Source: Akkermansia muciniphila (GTDB lineage Bacteria; Verrucomicrobiota; Kiritimatiellia; RFP12; UBA1067). From it: a stretch of 45,741 nt of DNA. The stretch is from the NCBI GenBank assembly GCA_945870145.1, contig CAMBQV010000004.1, forward strand, positions 1-45,741, given 5' to 3'. The notes under the pieces were generated by a model, which made no database searches, was not told where the DNA came from, and was given only the letters and a program-made list of their open reading frames with translations. Numbering within the stretch: position 1 is the first letter of the stretch; the number at the start of each line of letters is the position of its first letter. Both the position numbers and the translations under genes were made by a program. This document shows positions 1 through 7,459 of this stretch, piece after piece.

Positions 1-176
1 GTTATGTGAAAGCCCTCTCGCTCGCTGCGGCTGCGAGTGGTGCGAATGGGATTATCGTTGAGGTTCACAATGATCCAGCCCACGCACTCTGCGATGGCGC
101 TCAGTCGTTGACCCCGGCGCAATTTGATGATCTAGCGTCGCATGTGCGACGGATCGTGGAGGTTTGTCATTCATGA
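1..176 (+). CDS. aroF: 3-deoxy-7-phosphoheptulonate (DAHP) synthase, C-terminal fragment
   Basis: Only the last 57 codons are in the window; the reading frame begins at base 3. The translated tail contains ASGANGIIVEVHNDP followed by ALCDGAQSLTPAQF. This is the hallmark C-terminal end of type I-beta DAHP synthases, the IEVHxxP...SDGxQSLTP segment of the last strand and helix of the TIM barrel. The enzyme condenses phosphoenolpyruvate and erythrose 4-phosphate at the entry to aromatic biosynthesis. Its TGA (174-176) overlaps the ATG of tyrA in an ATGA arrangement, so translational coupling is likely. The N-terminus and any regulatory domain lie outside the window. Confidence 0.85.
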   Translation, partial: YVKALSLAAAASGANGIIVEVHNDPAHALCDGAQSLTPAQFDDLASHVRRIVEVCHS

Positions 177-1012
177 AAATCGGGGTCATCGGACTAGGCT
201 TAATTGGGGGTTCACTCGCAAAAGCCCTTCGGGCACGGACCCAGCATGAGGTTTTGGGATTTGACCGTTGCGAGGCAACCCTCCTAGCGGCGTGTGCCTC
301 TGAGTCACTGCAGGGCGTGTTAAGTTTTTCAGACCTCTCCTCTTGCCAGGTGATTATTATTGCCCTGCCTCCTGTGGCTTGCCTTGCCTTCTTGAGGGAG
401 CAGTCGGCGAAGATCGCTCCGAAAACGCTGGTGATAGACTGTTGTGGCGTGAAACGGTCGATCTGCAAGGTAGGCTTTGAAGAGGCCGCAAAGCGAGGGT
501 TCCATTTTGTAGGGGGCCATCCCATGGCCGGACGAGAGTTCTCAGGGTTCCAGGCAGCTCAGGCGACACTCTTTAATCGTGCGACTATGTTGTTGGTCCC
601 AAAAGCGAATGAGGATCAAACGGTCATCGCACAAGCAGAGGCACTCTTTCTGGAGATAGGCTTTGTGCGCGTGATGCGGACGAGTGCGGAGAAGCACGAT
701 GAGATGATCGCGATCACCTCCCAGCTCGCCCACTTGGTTTCAAACGCCTACGTGAAGAGTCCGCGAGCGGGAGAACATCGTGGTTTTTCAGCTGGCAGTT
801 TTGCTGATCTGACCCGCGTGGCCAGGCTGAACGAGACGTTATGGACCGAGCTTTTCCTCGAGAACGGCGATTTCTTGATCCGGGAGATCGATGAGTTGAC
901 CGCATCTCTGAACGAGTACCGCCAGGCGATCCAAGACCAGGATGCCACAAGACTGTGCGACCTGTTAAAAGCAGGACGTGAATGTAAGGAGCAGCAAGAT
1001 GAACATAGATAA
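173..1012 (+). CDS. tyrA: prephenate dehydrogenase
   Basis: Oxidises prephenate to 4-hydroxyphenylpyruvate with NAD+ for tyrosine synthesis in the cytoplasm. The 279-residue protein opens with a Rossmann motif, GLGLIGGS at residues 7-14, and has the family signature GGHPMAGREFSGF around residues 114-126, containing the conserved active-site His116. The C-terminal half is the all-helical dimerisation domain; no ACT domain follows. The ATG at 173 is chosen over an upstream TTG at 164 because a GGAGG at 158-162 sits 10 nt before it and because the start overlaps the stop of the DAHP synthase gene. The end overlaps pheA by 14 nt, so aroF, tyrA and pheA form one tightly packed operon. Confidence 0.93.
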   Translation: MKIGVIGLGLIGGSLAKALRARTQHEVLGFDRCEATLLAACASESLQGVLSFSDLSSCQVIIIALPPVACLAFLREQSAKIAPKTLVIDCCGVKRSICKVGFEEAAKRGFHFVGGHPMAGREFSGFQAAQATLFNRATMLLVPKANEDQTVIAQAEALFLEIGFVRVMRTSAEKHDEMIAITSQLAHLVSNAYVKSPRAGEHRGFSAGSFADLTRVARLNETLWTELFLENGDFLIREIDELTASLNEYRQAIQDQDATRLCDLLKAGRECKEQQDEHR

Positions 1013-2141
1013 TCTGAGAGGCCAGATAGATGTTATTGATCAGAAACTGATCGATCTTTTTAAAGACAGGATGCAGATTACACTGGAGATCGCAAAGTAC
1101 AAGAAGGCCAGCGGGATGCCCGTCTTTGATGTCGCGCGCGAGCGGAGCCTGTTGCATAAAGTTTCCGAACGCGCAGGAAGCGAATTCGAGATTTATATGC
1201 GCGTCTTCTTCTCGATGTTGATGGATGTCAGTCGCTCGTATCAGCATAAATTTTTAGCAGAGGCTTCCAAATTAAGCGCGACCATCCAGCAGGCTGTGGA
1301 GCAGACCCCTCAGCTCTTTCCTGAAAAAGCGATCGTCGCCTGTCAAGGGATGGAAGGGGCGTACTCCCAGTTTGCCTGTGAGAAGCTGTTTACGCTCCCA
1401 GACATCATGTACTTCAGTTCTTTTGAAGGCGTGCTTCAGTCCGTGCGCAATGGACTCTGCCGCTATGGTGTGTTGCCGATTGAAAATAGTACCGCGGGAT
1501 CAGTCAATCAGATCTACGACCTGTTGCAGCATCACGATGTCAAAATTGTGCGAACCGCGCGTATTCAGGTGGCACATACGCTGCTGGTCAACAAAGGGGT
1601 GAAGCTTGAAGATGTGAAGGAGATCATCTCGCATGAGCAGGCGTTCGCACAATGTTCGATCTTTTTGGCGGGCTTAAAGAATGTGAAGATCACGGTGTGC
1701 GAAAACACAGCTGCTGCGGCACAAAAAGTGGCAGAAAGCAAGCGGAAGGATTTTGCTGCGATCTCCTCGAAGGCCTGCTCAGAGATTTATGGGCTTTCGG
1801 TGATCGGAGACGGCGTGCAAAATAATGACGGCAACTATACGCGCTTTATCTGCATCTCAAATGAGCTGGAGATTTATCCAGGCGCCAACCGTACCAGTTT
1901 TATGATGGTCATCCCCCATAAACCGGGTGCACTCTATCGCGTTTTGGTACGGTTCTATGCGCTGGGGATGAATCTCGTCAAGCTGGAGAGTCGTCCGATT
2001 CCGGGCCGTACCTTCGAGTTCATGTTCTACTTTGATGTCGAGAGCCCAGTCTATTCGCCTGCACTCATACAACTCATTGGCGAGCTGGAGAGCTCGATCG
2101 AAGATTTCCGTTATTTAGGAAGTTACTCAGAGATGGTGTGA
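999..2141 (+). CDS. pheA: bifunctional chorismate mutase / prephenate dehydratase (P-protein)
   Basis: Converts chorismate to prephenate and prephenate to phenylpyruvate. The 380-residue protein has three parts: an AroQ-type chorismate mutase helix bundle at about residues 1-85 (begins MNIDNLRGQIDVIDQKLIDL), a prephenate dehydratase domain at about 111-290 (VACQGMEGAYSQFA, GVLPIENSTAGSV, NYTRF with the catalytic Thr), and a C-terminal ACT domain with GALY and ESRP motifs that bind phenylalanine for feedback inhibition. The start at 999 has AAGGAG at 986-991, 7 nt upstream; an in-frame GTG at 978 lacks such a site. The gene overlaps tyrA by 14 nt and ends the operon. Confidence 0.95.
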   Translation: MNIDNLRGQIDVIDQKLIDLFKDRMQITLEIAKYKKASGMPVFDVARERSLLHKVSERAGSEFEIYMRVFFSMLMDVSRSYQHKFLAEASKLSATIQQAVEQTPQLFPEKAIVACQGMEGAYSQFACEKLFTLPDIMYFSSFEGVLQSVRNGLCRYGVLPIENSTAGSVNQIYDLLQHHDVKIVRTARIQVAHTLLVNKGVKLEDVKEIISHEQAFAQCSIFLAGLKNVKITVCENTAAAAQKVAESKRKDFAAISSKACSEIYGLSVIGDGVQNNDGNYTRFICISNELEIYPGANRTSFMMVIPHKPGALYRVLVRFYALGMNLVKLESRPIPGRTFEFMFYFDVESPVYSPALIQLIGELESSIEDFRYLGSYSEMV

Positions 2142-2146
2142 GGGTT

Positions 2147-2253
2147 CGGAGAACGGAGATCAGAGGACAGAGGTCGGAGGGCAGAAAAAAGTCAGAGACC
2201 AGAGGGAGACTATCCCTTCTGATCTCTGACTTCTGATTTCTGACTTCTGTCTT
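2147..2253. repeat. inverted arrays of 7-nt degenerate repeats
   Basis: From 2147 the plus strand reads as heptamers CGGAGAA, CGGAGAT, CAGAGGA, CAGAGGT, CGGAGGG. After a central hairpin it continues from 2219 as CTGATCT, CTGACTT, CTGATTT, CTGACTT, CTGTCTT. The second array is roughly the reverse complement of the first, so the region folds into a long imperfect hairpin whose arms are repeats. It fills the convergent gap between pheA and the EF-hand gene. Confidence 0.85.
2185..2232 (-). terminator. intrinsic terminator of the EF-hand gene, made from the heptamer repeat
   Basis: On the minus strand AAGTCAGAGATCAGAAGGGA (2232-2213) pairs with TCCCTCTGGTCTCTGACTT (2207-2189), leaving a 5-nt loop, one wobble and one bulge. 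The right arm runs into six U residues (A2185-A2190 on the plus strand). The plus strand has no U-tract after the hairpin, so it should act mainly on the minus strand. Confidence 0.75.
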
Positions 2254-2266
2254 CTAGACAGGCGAC

Positions 2267-2896
2267 TTACTTGTCTTTCTTCTCTTCGCCTTTCTTCTCG
2301 CCTCTGCCCTTGCCGCCTTCGTGTGCCTTTTTGAAGGCTTCCTTTGCGGCTTCCTTCTCTTCATCGCTGAGCTTACCATCGCCGTCCTTGTCGAACTTCT
2401 TGGTCATCTCACTCTTGCGCGCTTCGTGAGCGGCCTTCATCTCTTCCGGACTGAGTTTGCCATCGCCGTCCTTGTCGAACTTCTTGAGCATCTCAGCCTG
2501 ACGTCCAGCATCTTCTTTCTTGAACGCGTCAGCAGCCTTCTGTTCTTCTTCGTTGAGCTTGCCGTCGCCATCCTTGTCAAACCGCTTCAGGCGCATCTCT
2601 TCATGTGCAACCTTCATCTCTTCCGGACCGAGTTTGCCATCGCCGTCCTTGTCATACTTCTTGAGCATCTCGGCCTGGCGCGCTTCGCGGGCAACCTTCA
2701 TCTCCTCTGGGCTGAGCTTACCATCGCCATCCTTGTCATACTTGGCCGTCAGCTCCTTCATCATTTCCGGAGGTGGCATTCCACGACCTCCATGACCGCC
2801 TGGACCTCCTGGAGGACCCTTTTTACCAACTGCTGGCTCTTCGGCCTGACATACTGCAGCAACTAACAATGTTGCAACTGCGAGAAACTTTTTCAT
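2267..2896 (-). CDS. secreted EF-hand calcium-binding protein with five EF loops
   Basis: The 209-residue protein has a signal peptide (MKKFLAVATLLVAAVCQA, likely cleaved after A18) and a Gly/Pro-rich linker at about residues 25-45. Five near-identical EF-hand loops of the form DKDGDGKLxxEE start at residues 54, 82, 107, 141 and 169. A Lys/Glu/Gly-rich tail follows. Each loop has Asp/Gly at the canonical calcium positions and Glu at position 12. It should be exported and bind Ca2+; no enzymatic domain is visible. The start has AAAGGAG about 9 nt upstream. It is probably monocistronic: a repeat-built terminator follows, and the HU terminator lies upstream. Repeat spacings of 28, 25, 34 and 28 residues point to internal duplication. 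Confidence 0.85.
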   Translation of the reverse strand: MKKFLAVATLLVAAVCQAEEPAVGKKGPPGGPGGHGGRGMPPPEMMKELTAKYDKDGDGKLSPEEMKVAREARQAEMLKKYDKDGDGKLGPEEMKVAHEEMRLKRFDKDGDGKLNEEEQKAADAFKKEDAGRQAEMLKKFDKDGDGKLSPEEMKAAHEARKSEMTKKFDKDGDGKLSDEEKEAAKEAFKKAHEGGKGRGEKKGEEKKDK

Positions 2897-2991
2897 CTGT
2901 TGAATCTCCTTTGTGTAGTTATTTATAAGACGTCTGATGCGTCCTATAGGTTAATAAACGGATCAATCTATTTTTTATTGTCTGATAAAAT

Positions 2992-3027
2992 AAAAAGAGC
3001 GGAAACGTCAAGACGTTCCGCTCTTTA
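2992..3027 (-). terminator. intrinsic terminator of the HU gene
   Basis: On the minus strand AAAGAGCGGA pairs with TCCGCTCTTT, with an inner ACGTC/GACGT stem. The hairpin continues into a T-rich run (CTCTTTTTATTTTA). It lies 20 nt after the HU stop and isolates HU from the EF-hand gene. Confidence 0.8.
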
Positions 3028-3046
3028 AAGAAACGCAGCTCAAGAA

Positions 3047-3340
3047 CTAGCTGAGGACTGCATCTTTAGCGGCCTTGGCCAGACGGAACTTGACAACTGT
3101 CTTTGCAGCGATCTTGATCGTCGCGCCAGTTGCAGGGTTACGGCCCATGCGAGCAGCACGCTTCACCTTGATCAGCTTTCCAAGACCAGGAAGCATAAAG
3201 CCCTTCTTGTCCTTGGCGCCAACGTAGGCGATCGCGAGCAACTTTTCATAAACGGTCGTTGCTTGCTTCTTGCTGATTTCTGCGCTCTCGGCGAGAGCTG
3301 CCAAGATTTCGCTCTTGGTTGTCGGATTCTTCTTTGCCAT
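3047..3340 (-). CDS. HU-family DNA-binding protein
   Basis: A 97-residue histone-like protein of the HU/IHF family, which bends and compacts DNA as a dimer. The N-terminal helical region contains TKSEILAALAESAEISKKQA. The beta-arm carries the family signature GRNPATG preceded by KVKRAARM, and the C-terminus matches the usual KFRxAKAAKDAV. Lys/Ala-rich composition fits HU rather than sequence-specific IHF. The start is supported by AAGGAG 7 nt upstream. It is transcribed alone, with its own terminator. HU versus a lineage-specific paralogue cannot be separated from sequence alone. Confidence 0.93.
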   Translation of the reverse strand: MAKKNPTTKSEILAALAESAEISKKQATTVYEKLLAIAYVGAKDKKGFMLPGLGKLIKVKRAARMGRNPATGATIKIAAKTVVKFRLAKAAKDAVLS

Positions 3341-3475
3341 ACAGTAACTCCTTAATATTTAACATGAATACAATCTCATGTCATGTTTTAAAAATAAATC
3401 GAATTTACCAAAGAATCAAGGGGAAAATGCAATTTTGCACTAAATATTTTTTTTGGGCAAAGCCTCGCTCTTCCA

Positions 3476-3505
3476 TTGACATGCCCCTGCTATCCGTGTT
3501 TTAAT
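3476..3505 (+). promoter_or_regulatory. sigma70-type promoter for the Tat sugar-oxidoreductase cluster
   Basis: TTGACA (3476-3481) and TTTAAT (3500-3505) are separated by 18 nt, giving a start near 3512 and a leader of about 70 nt. The surrounding 3341-3581 spacer is AT-rich and must also hold the HU promoter on the other strand, which I could not place. Confidence 0.55.
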
Positions 3506-3581
3506 ACCAAACAATGATGAGTAAAGGATGATTTAACTTTCCGTTTTCTTTGTTCAAGTGACTAAAATAAGATAAGGGGAG

Positions 3582-4529
3582 ATGATGAAACGACGTGACT
3601 TTTTGACAGCCTCTGCCAGCGTTGGCATTGCCACAGTGGCCCTTCCGAAGCGTGCACAGGCAGAATCTGTTGTGCAGGGGATGCCGAAGCTGATGCCGCC
3701 CGAGAAACCTGCTGAGCTGAACTTGTGTCTGCAGTGGCGAACCATTCCAGGGGAAGAGATCAAGGCGAAGCTAGACTGGCTTGAGTCCAATGGTTTTCAA
3801 GCTGTCGAGATCCCTTCTGGTGACTGGCCCATTACGAATGGCGAGGCGTTGAAGAGCGCGATGGTGGGGCGTAAGCTCTTTATTGCAACCGCCTGCGGTC
3901 CGAGTGACTTCTCGTATGCCGAACCTGAAAAACGTGAAGCAGAGGTTCAGAAGTTTCTTCCGGTGATCACGGCCTTGGGGGAATTGAAATCAGTGGGACT
4001 CATCCTCTGCCCGGCGCGTGGAAAGGTTCCTATGGGCTTCAAGGAGCTCCGTGAAGACTTTGTCACGAATACCGGCAAACGCCTTGCCGAGCATGCGGCA
4101 AAGCATGGCACGAACATTGTCTTGGAGCCTCTTCGTCGCAATGAGACACCCTTCTTGCGTCAGGTGGCGGATGGTGCACGCATGGCGGCGGATATCGGTC
4201 CAGGCGCAACCGTCATGGGTGATTTTTGGCACATGCAACTCGAAGAGACAAGCTTTATGGGGGCCTTTATCACTGCGGGTAAGCTCCTGTCGCACGTCCA
4301 TATTGCCGGGTTGAAGGCGCGTATTATTCCAGGCGTCAATCCAGAGGCGGATAATTATGTGGATGGCTTTAAGGGTTTGAAGTTTATCGGATATCGCGGA
4401 GCGGTCAGCTTCGAAGGGGGCTGGCCTAAAAATCCTGCTGAGCCGAAAAAAGAGATTCCGCAGGAACAAAAGGTGTCGCTTATCTTGAATATGTGCAAGA
4501 TGCTTCGCGAACAGTGGGAAATGGCTTAG
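3582..4529 (+). CDS. Tat-exported sugar phosphate isomerase/epimerase-like TIM-barrel protein
   Basis: A 315-residue protein with a twin-arginine signal (KRRDFLTASASVGIATVALP, cleavage near AQA at residue 27) followed by a xylose isomerase-like (AP endonuclease 2 fold) TIM barrel. Metal-ligand-like residues are in the usual places: E182 in VLEPL, D214 and H217 in GDFWHM, H238/H240 in HVHIAG, and E278 in SFEGGW. Such proteins isomerise, epimerise or dehydrate sugars; the substrate here is unknown. Tandem ATG codons at 3582 and 3585 follow AAGGGGAG; the second gives better spacing. It is the first gene of a run with two Tat oxidoreductases, suggesting periplasmic sugar processing. Confidence 0.8.
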   Translation: MMKRRDFLTASASVGIATVALPKRAQAESVVQGMPKLMPPEKPAELNLCLQWRTIPGEEIKAKLDWLESNGFQAVEIPSGDWPITNGEALKSAMVGRKLFIATACGPSDFSYAEPEKREAEVQKFLPVITALGELKSVGLILCPARGKVPMGFKELREDFVTNTGKRLAEHAAKHGTNIVLEPLRRNETPFLRQVADGARMAADIGPGATVMGDFWHMQLEETSFMGAFITAGKLLSHVHIAGLKARIIPGVNPEADNYVDGFKGLKFIGYRGAVSFEGGWPKNPAEPKKEIPQEQKVSLILNMCKMLREQWEMA

Positions 4530-4534
4530 GGGAA

Positions 4535-4554
4535 GGGTGACCCGTGGGTCGCCC
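4535..4554 (+). other. intercistronic hairpin without U-tract
   Basis: GGGTGAC (4535-4541) can pair with GTCGCCC (4548-4554) through one G-U pair around a 6-nt loop. It lies between the stop of the TIM-barrel gene and the next ORF. Without a U-run it is more likely an mRNA-stabilising or processing hairpin than a terminator. Confidence 0.4.
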
Positions 4555-4607
4555 GTACGTAGAGTCAGGCCTTCGGGTCTGCAAGTAATAAATAAGGGAG
4601 ATCAGAG

Positions 4608-5888
4608 ATGCAAAATCGTAGAGAGTTCATTAAGGGATCAGCAGTATTTGCCACAATGATGGCGGCTGCTCCGACAATTCTGAAGGCGCAAGGTGCGCCA
4701 CGTGTTTTCAAAGTCGCAGTCGTGGGATGCGGCGGCCGTGGTACAGGAGCTTTGAAGAACAGCATTGAAGCTGCAAAGCAGCTCGGACAACAGGTTAAGC
4801 TTGTTGCAACAGCAGATTATTTCGTCGCGAGCGCCAAGGCTTTGGCCGCTAGCCATGGTTTGGATGAAAAGTTCTGTTTCGGCGGAGCGAACGGCTACAA
4901 GAAAATCATGGAAATGCCGGAAGTGGACATCGTCATCCTGACTACTCCACTCAATTTCCGACCACGCCATCTTGAAGCTGCCGTGAAGGCAGGAAAACAT
5001 GTCTTCGCTGAGAAGGGTGTCGCAGTCGATGCACCGGGCGTCCGCCAGTTCATCGCAGCATCCAAGCTCGCAACGGAGAAGAAGCTCACCATTGTCGCTG
5101 GTACGCAACGCCGCCATCATCCTGGCTACCTGCTTCAAGCGAAGGCGTTGAAAGAGGGTACATTGGGTCCGATCATCGGGGGCAATGTGTATTGGAACGG
5201 CAATGTGCCGTGGATCAAGCGTCGTACCGAGGGGATGAGCAACAAGGATTACCTGTGTAAGAACTGGCTCAACTTCACCGAGCTTTCAGGTGACCATATC
5301 GTTGAGCAGCATGTGCATAACATCGACATCGCGAACTGGTTTATTGGGCGTTATCCCAAGAGCGCCGTTGGCATGGGTGGTCGTGCGCGCCGCGTGACAG
5401 GGAACCAGTTCGACTTTTTCAGTGTTGATTTTGACTATGGCGAGGGTGTCCACATTCACAGCATGTGCCGCCAGCTCAACAAGTGCCACAGCAATGTCAG
5501 CGAAAGCTTGCGTACAGCTGATGCCATCATCTCGGGGGGTGGTCGCGTGATGCGTCCCAATGGAGACAAAGTTGAGCTCAATGGCGATTTCGGCTCGGGG
5601 AACCCTTACGATATGGAACATGTCGACCTGCTGAAGAGTATCATGGGCACAGGACCTTACATGAATGAGGGCGAAACCGTTGCGATGTCCACTGCTTGCG
5701 GTATCATGGGCCGTATCTCGGCTTATACAGGCCAGATCGTCGGAATGGCTGACCTTCTGACCAAGGAGTCCTCGCCTTACTACAAGGGTTGTGCCCTTAC
5801 GGCGGAAGCCTTTGAGGCGGATGGCGATGTTGAGCTTCCAGCAGAGGTTGCTCCAATTCCTGGCGAATTTGATGCTCGGTTTAAATAA
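4608..5888 (+). CDS. Tat-exported Gfo/Idh/MocA family oxidoreductase (1)
   Basis: A 426-residue protein with a Tat signal (NRREFIKGSAVFATMMAAAP) and an NAD(P)-binding Rossmann domain (VAVVGCGGRGTGA, residues 36-48). The C-terminal substrate domain has GTQRRHHPGYLLQAK and LSGDHIVEQHVHNIDIANW, close to the secreted sugar dehydrogenase group common in Planctomycetes and Verrucomicrobia. It probably oxidises or epimerises a sugar with a bound nicotinamide cofactor. Position 137 is odd: the usual EKP motif reads E-K-G (AEKGVAVDAPGVR). The start is preceded by AAGGGAG. It lies 79 nt after the TIM-barrel gene and 33 nt before a second family member, so co-transcription is likely. Confidence 0.88.
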   Translation: MQNRREFIKGSAVFATMMAAAPTILKAQGAPRVFKVAVVGCGGRGTGALKNSIEAAKQLGQQVKLVATADYFVASAKALAASHGLDEKFCFGGANGYKKIMEMPEVDIVILTTPLNFRPRHLEAAVKAGKHVFAEKGVAVDAPGVRQFIAASKLATEKKLTIVAGTQRRHHPGYLLQAKALKEGTLGPIIGGNVYWNGNVPWIKRRTEGMSNKDYLCKNWLNFTELSGDHIVEQHVHNIDIANWFIGRYPKSAVGMGGRARRVTGNQFDFFSVDFDYGEGVHIHSMCRQLNKCHSNVSESLRTADAIISGGGRVMRPNGDKVELNGDFGSGNPYDMEHVDLLKSIMGTGPYMNEGETVAMSTACGIMGRISAYTGQIVGMADLLTKESSPYYKGCALTAEAFEADGDVELPAEVAPIPGEFDARFK

Positions 5889-5920
5889 TAGTTGTTATAA
5901 GTGATAAAAGGAGTATTACT

Positions 5921-7363
5921 ATGAGTCAATCGTTTAATCGTCGTGAATTTATGGCAGGAGCCACCTTTGCCACAGCCTCGCTTGCCCTCAGCGGCTGTCT
6001 GAAGACAACAGCGGCAGTGAGTTCTGGGCTTTCGGCCACGGGCTTCCCCAGTTTTAACCCTGTGAAGGCGCGCTTCCGCAAGCCTGGCGAGGCGTTGAAT
6101 ATCGGCGTCATCGGCGTCGGCGGCAAGGGCTGGTCCGACTGGACACCCATGTTTGAAAATGGCGAAAATATTGTGGCCCTCTGTGATGTGGATCGCAATA
6201 CCGTTGATCGCGCGTTGGCTGCGATCGCCAAGAAGGGCAAGGATCCTTCACAGGTCAAGTGTTATAGTGATTACCGCAAGATGCTCGATGAGTGCAAAAA
6301 CTTGGATGCCGTGACGGTCTCCACGCCTGATCACACCCATGCGCCAGCTGCTATCCGTGCCATGAAGCAGGGGTGCCACGCGTATGTTCAGAAGCCACTG
6401 GTTCGTACCATCTGGGAAGCGCACTATTTTGAGCAAGTCGCCAAGGCTTGCGGAGTCGTCACGCAGATGGGCAATCAGGGAAGTTCCGCAGATGGCTTCC
6501 GTCGTAATGTCGAAATTCTCCAATCCGGTATTTTGGGCAAGGTGACCGAAGTGCACGTCTGGACTAATCGTCCTGTATGGCCTCAGGGCATTGCGCGTCC
6601 CGAGGGTTCGGATCCTGTTCCTGCAAACCTAGACTGGGACAGCTGGCTCGGTACGGCTCCAGAGCGGCCCTACAAGACCAAGGCATATCACACCTTCAAC
6701 TGGCGTGGGTTCTTTGATTTTGGTACAGGCGCCTTTGGTGACATGGCGTGCCATACGATGAACTTGCCCTTCCGTGGACTCAAGCTCGGCGAAGTAATCT
6801 CGGCCGAGTGCACCCAGGTCGAAGGTAAGAACAAGGACACCTATCCCTCCAAGAGCATGGTGAAGATGACCTACGCTGCACGTCAAGGGATGCCGGAAGT
6901 CACGCTCTTTTGGTATGATGGCAAACTCAAGCCCTCGCCGGAGATCATGCCGCAGGTAATTGCCTCCTTGGGCGAAGTTCCGAATACAGGCTGCCTGATC
7001 CTTGGTGACAAGGGCATGATGGTTAGCACGAATGACTATGGACAGGAAGCGTATGTGGCCATGAAGGGCGAAAAGAAGATGAAGGCTGCCTCCAAGCACG
7101 AGGCGTTGCTGGCTATTCCGCAGGCGCTTCCTCGTTGTTGCAAGGGCGGACAGTATCTTGAGTTCGTCAATGCCTGTAAGGGTGAAGGAAAGTGCTTCTC
7201 GGATGTGGATCACTCGGTTCCGATACTCGAGGGTATGCTCGTGGGCTGTATCGCACAGCAGGTTCCTGGAAAACTGATGTGGAATAGTTCCAAGCAGACC
7301 TTCGGTAATCCTGCAGCTGATGCGATGCTCAGGCCTTACATCCGTCGGGGCTGGGAGTTCTAA
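5921..7363 (+). CDS. Tat-lipoprotein Gfo/Idh/MocA family oxidoreductase (2)
   Basis: A 480-residue protein. The Tat motif NRREFM at residues 6-11 is followed by a lipobox LSGC with C26, so it is predicted to be a Tat-exported lipoprotein anchored in a membrane. The Rossmann motif is IGVIGVGGKG, and the catalytic-site motif YVQKPLVRTIWEA keeps the usual K-P. GNQGSSADGFRRN and WTNRPVWPQG match the large secreted Gfo/Idh/MocA subgroup. Substrate unknown. It ends the transcription unit, being followed by a strong terminator at 7386. Two non-identical oxidoreductases after one isomerase suggest sequential steps on the same sugar. Confidence 0.88.
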   Translation: MSQSFNRREFMAGATFATASLALSGCLKTTAAVSSGLSATGFPSFNPVKARFRKPGEALNIGVIGVGGKGWSDWTPMFENGENIVALCDVDRNTVDRALAAIAKKGKDPSQVKCYSDYRKMLDECKNLDAVTVSTPDHTHAPAAIRAMKQGCHAYVQKPLVRTIWEAHYFEQVAKACGVVTQMGNQGSSADGFRRNVEILQSGILGKVTEVHVWTNRPVWPQGIARPEGSDPVPANLDWDSWLGTAPERPYKTKAYHTFNWRGFFDFGTGAFGDMACHTMNLPFRGLKLGEVISAECTQVEGKNKDTYPSKSMVKMTYAARQGMPEVTLFWYDGKLKPSPEIMPQVIASLGEVPNTGCLILGDKGMMVSTNDYGQEAYVAMKGEKKMKAASKHEALLAIPQALPRCCKGGQYLEFVNACKGEGKCFSDVDHSVPILEGMLVGCIAQQVPGKLMWNSSKQTFGNPAADAMLRPYIRRGWEF

Positions 7364-7385
7364 GTTAGTCTTTAACCCTAACAAT

Positions 7386-7424
7386 AACGGGCACAGGGTC
7401 ATTCCTGCGCCCGTTGTGTTTTTG
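7386..7424 (+). terminator. intrinsic terminator after the oxidoreductase cluster
   Basis: AACGGGC (7386-7392) pairs with GCCCGTT (7409-7415), with inner ACAGG/CCTG pairing, followed by GTGTTTTTG. This ends the 3582-7363 unit before the GH43-like gene. Confidence 0.8.
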
Positions 7425-7459
7425 TACGCGAGAAATTGGCTTGGTTCTACAGGAGTTTT

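Noticed and set aside
1372-1602. Alternative 76-codon plus-strand ORF inside pheA
   Set aside because: It lies in another frame of a complete, well-motifed P-protein gene.
2321-2866. Long plus-strand ORF (181 codons) opposite the EF-hand gene
   Set aside because: It is the antisense of an internally repeated, strongly biased coding sequence; the EF-hand frame has a signal peptide, ribosome-binding site and terminator.
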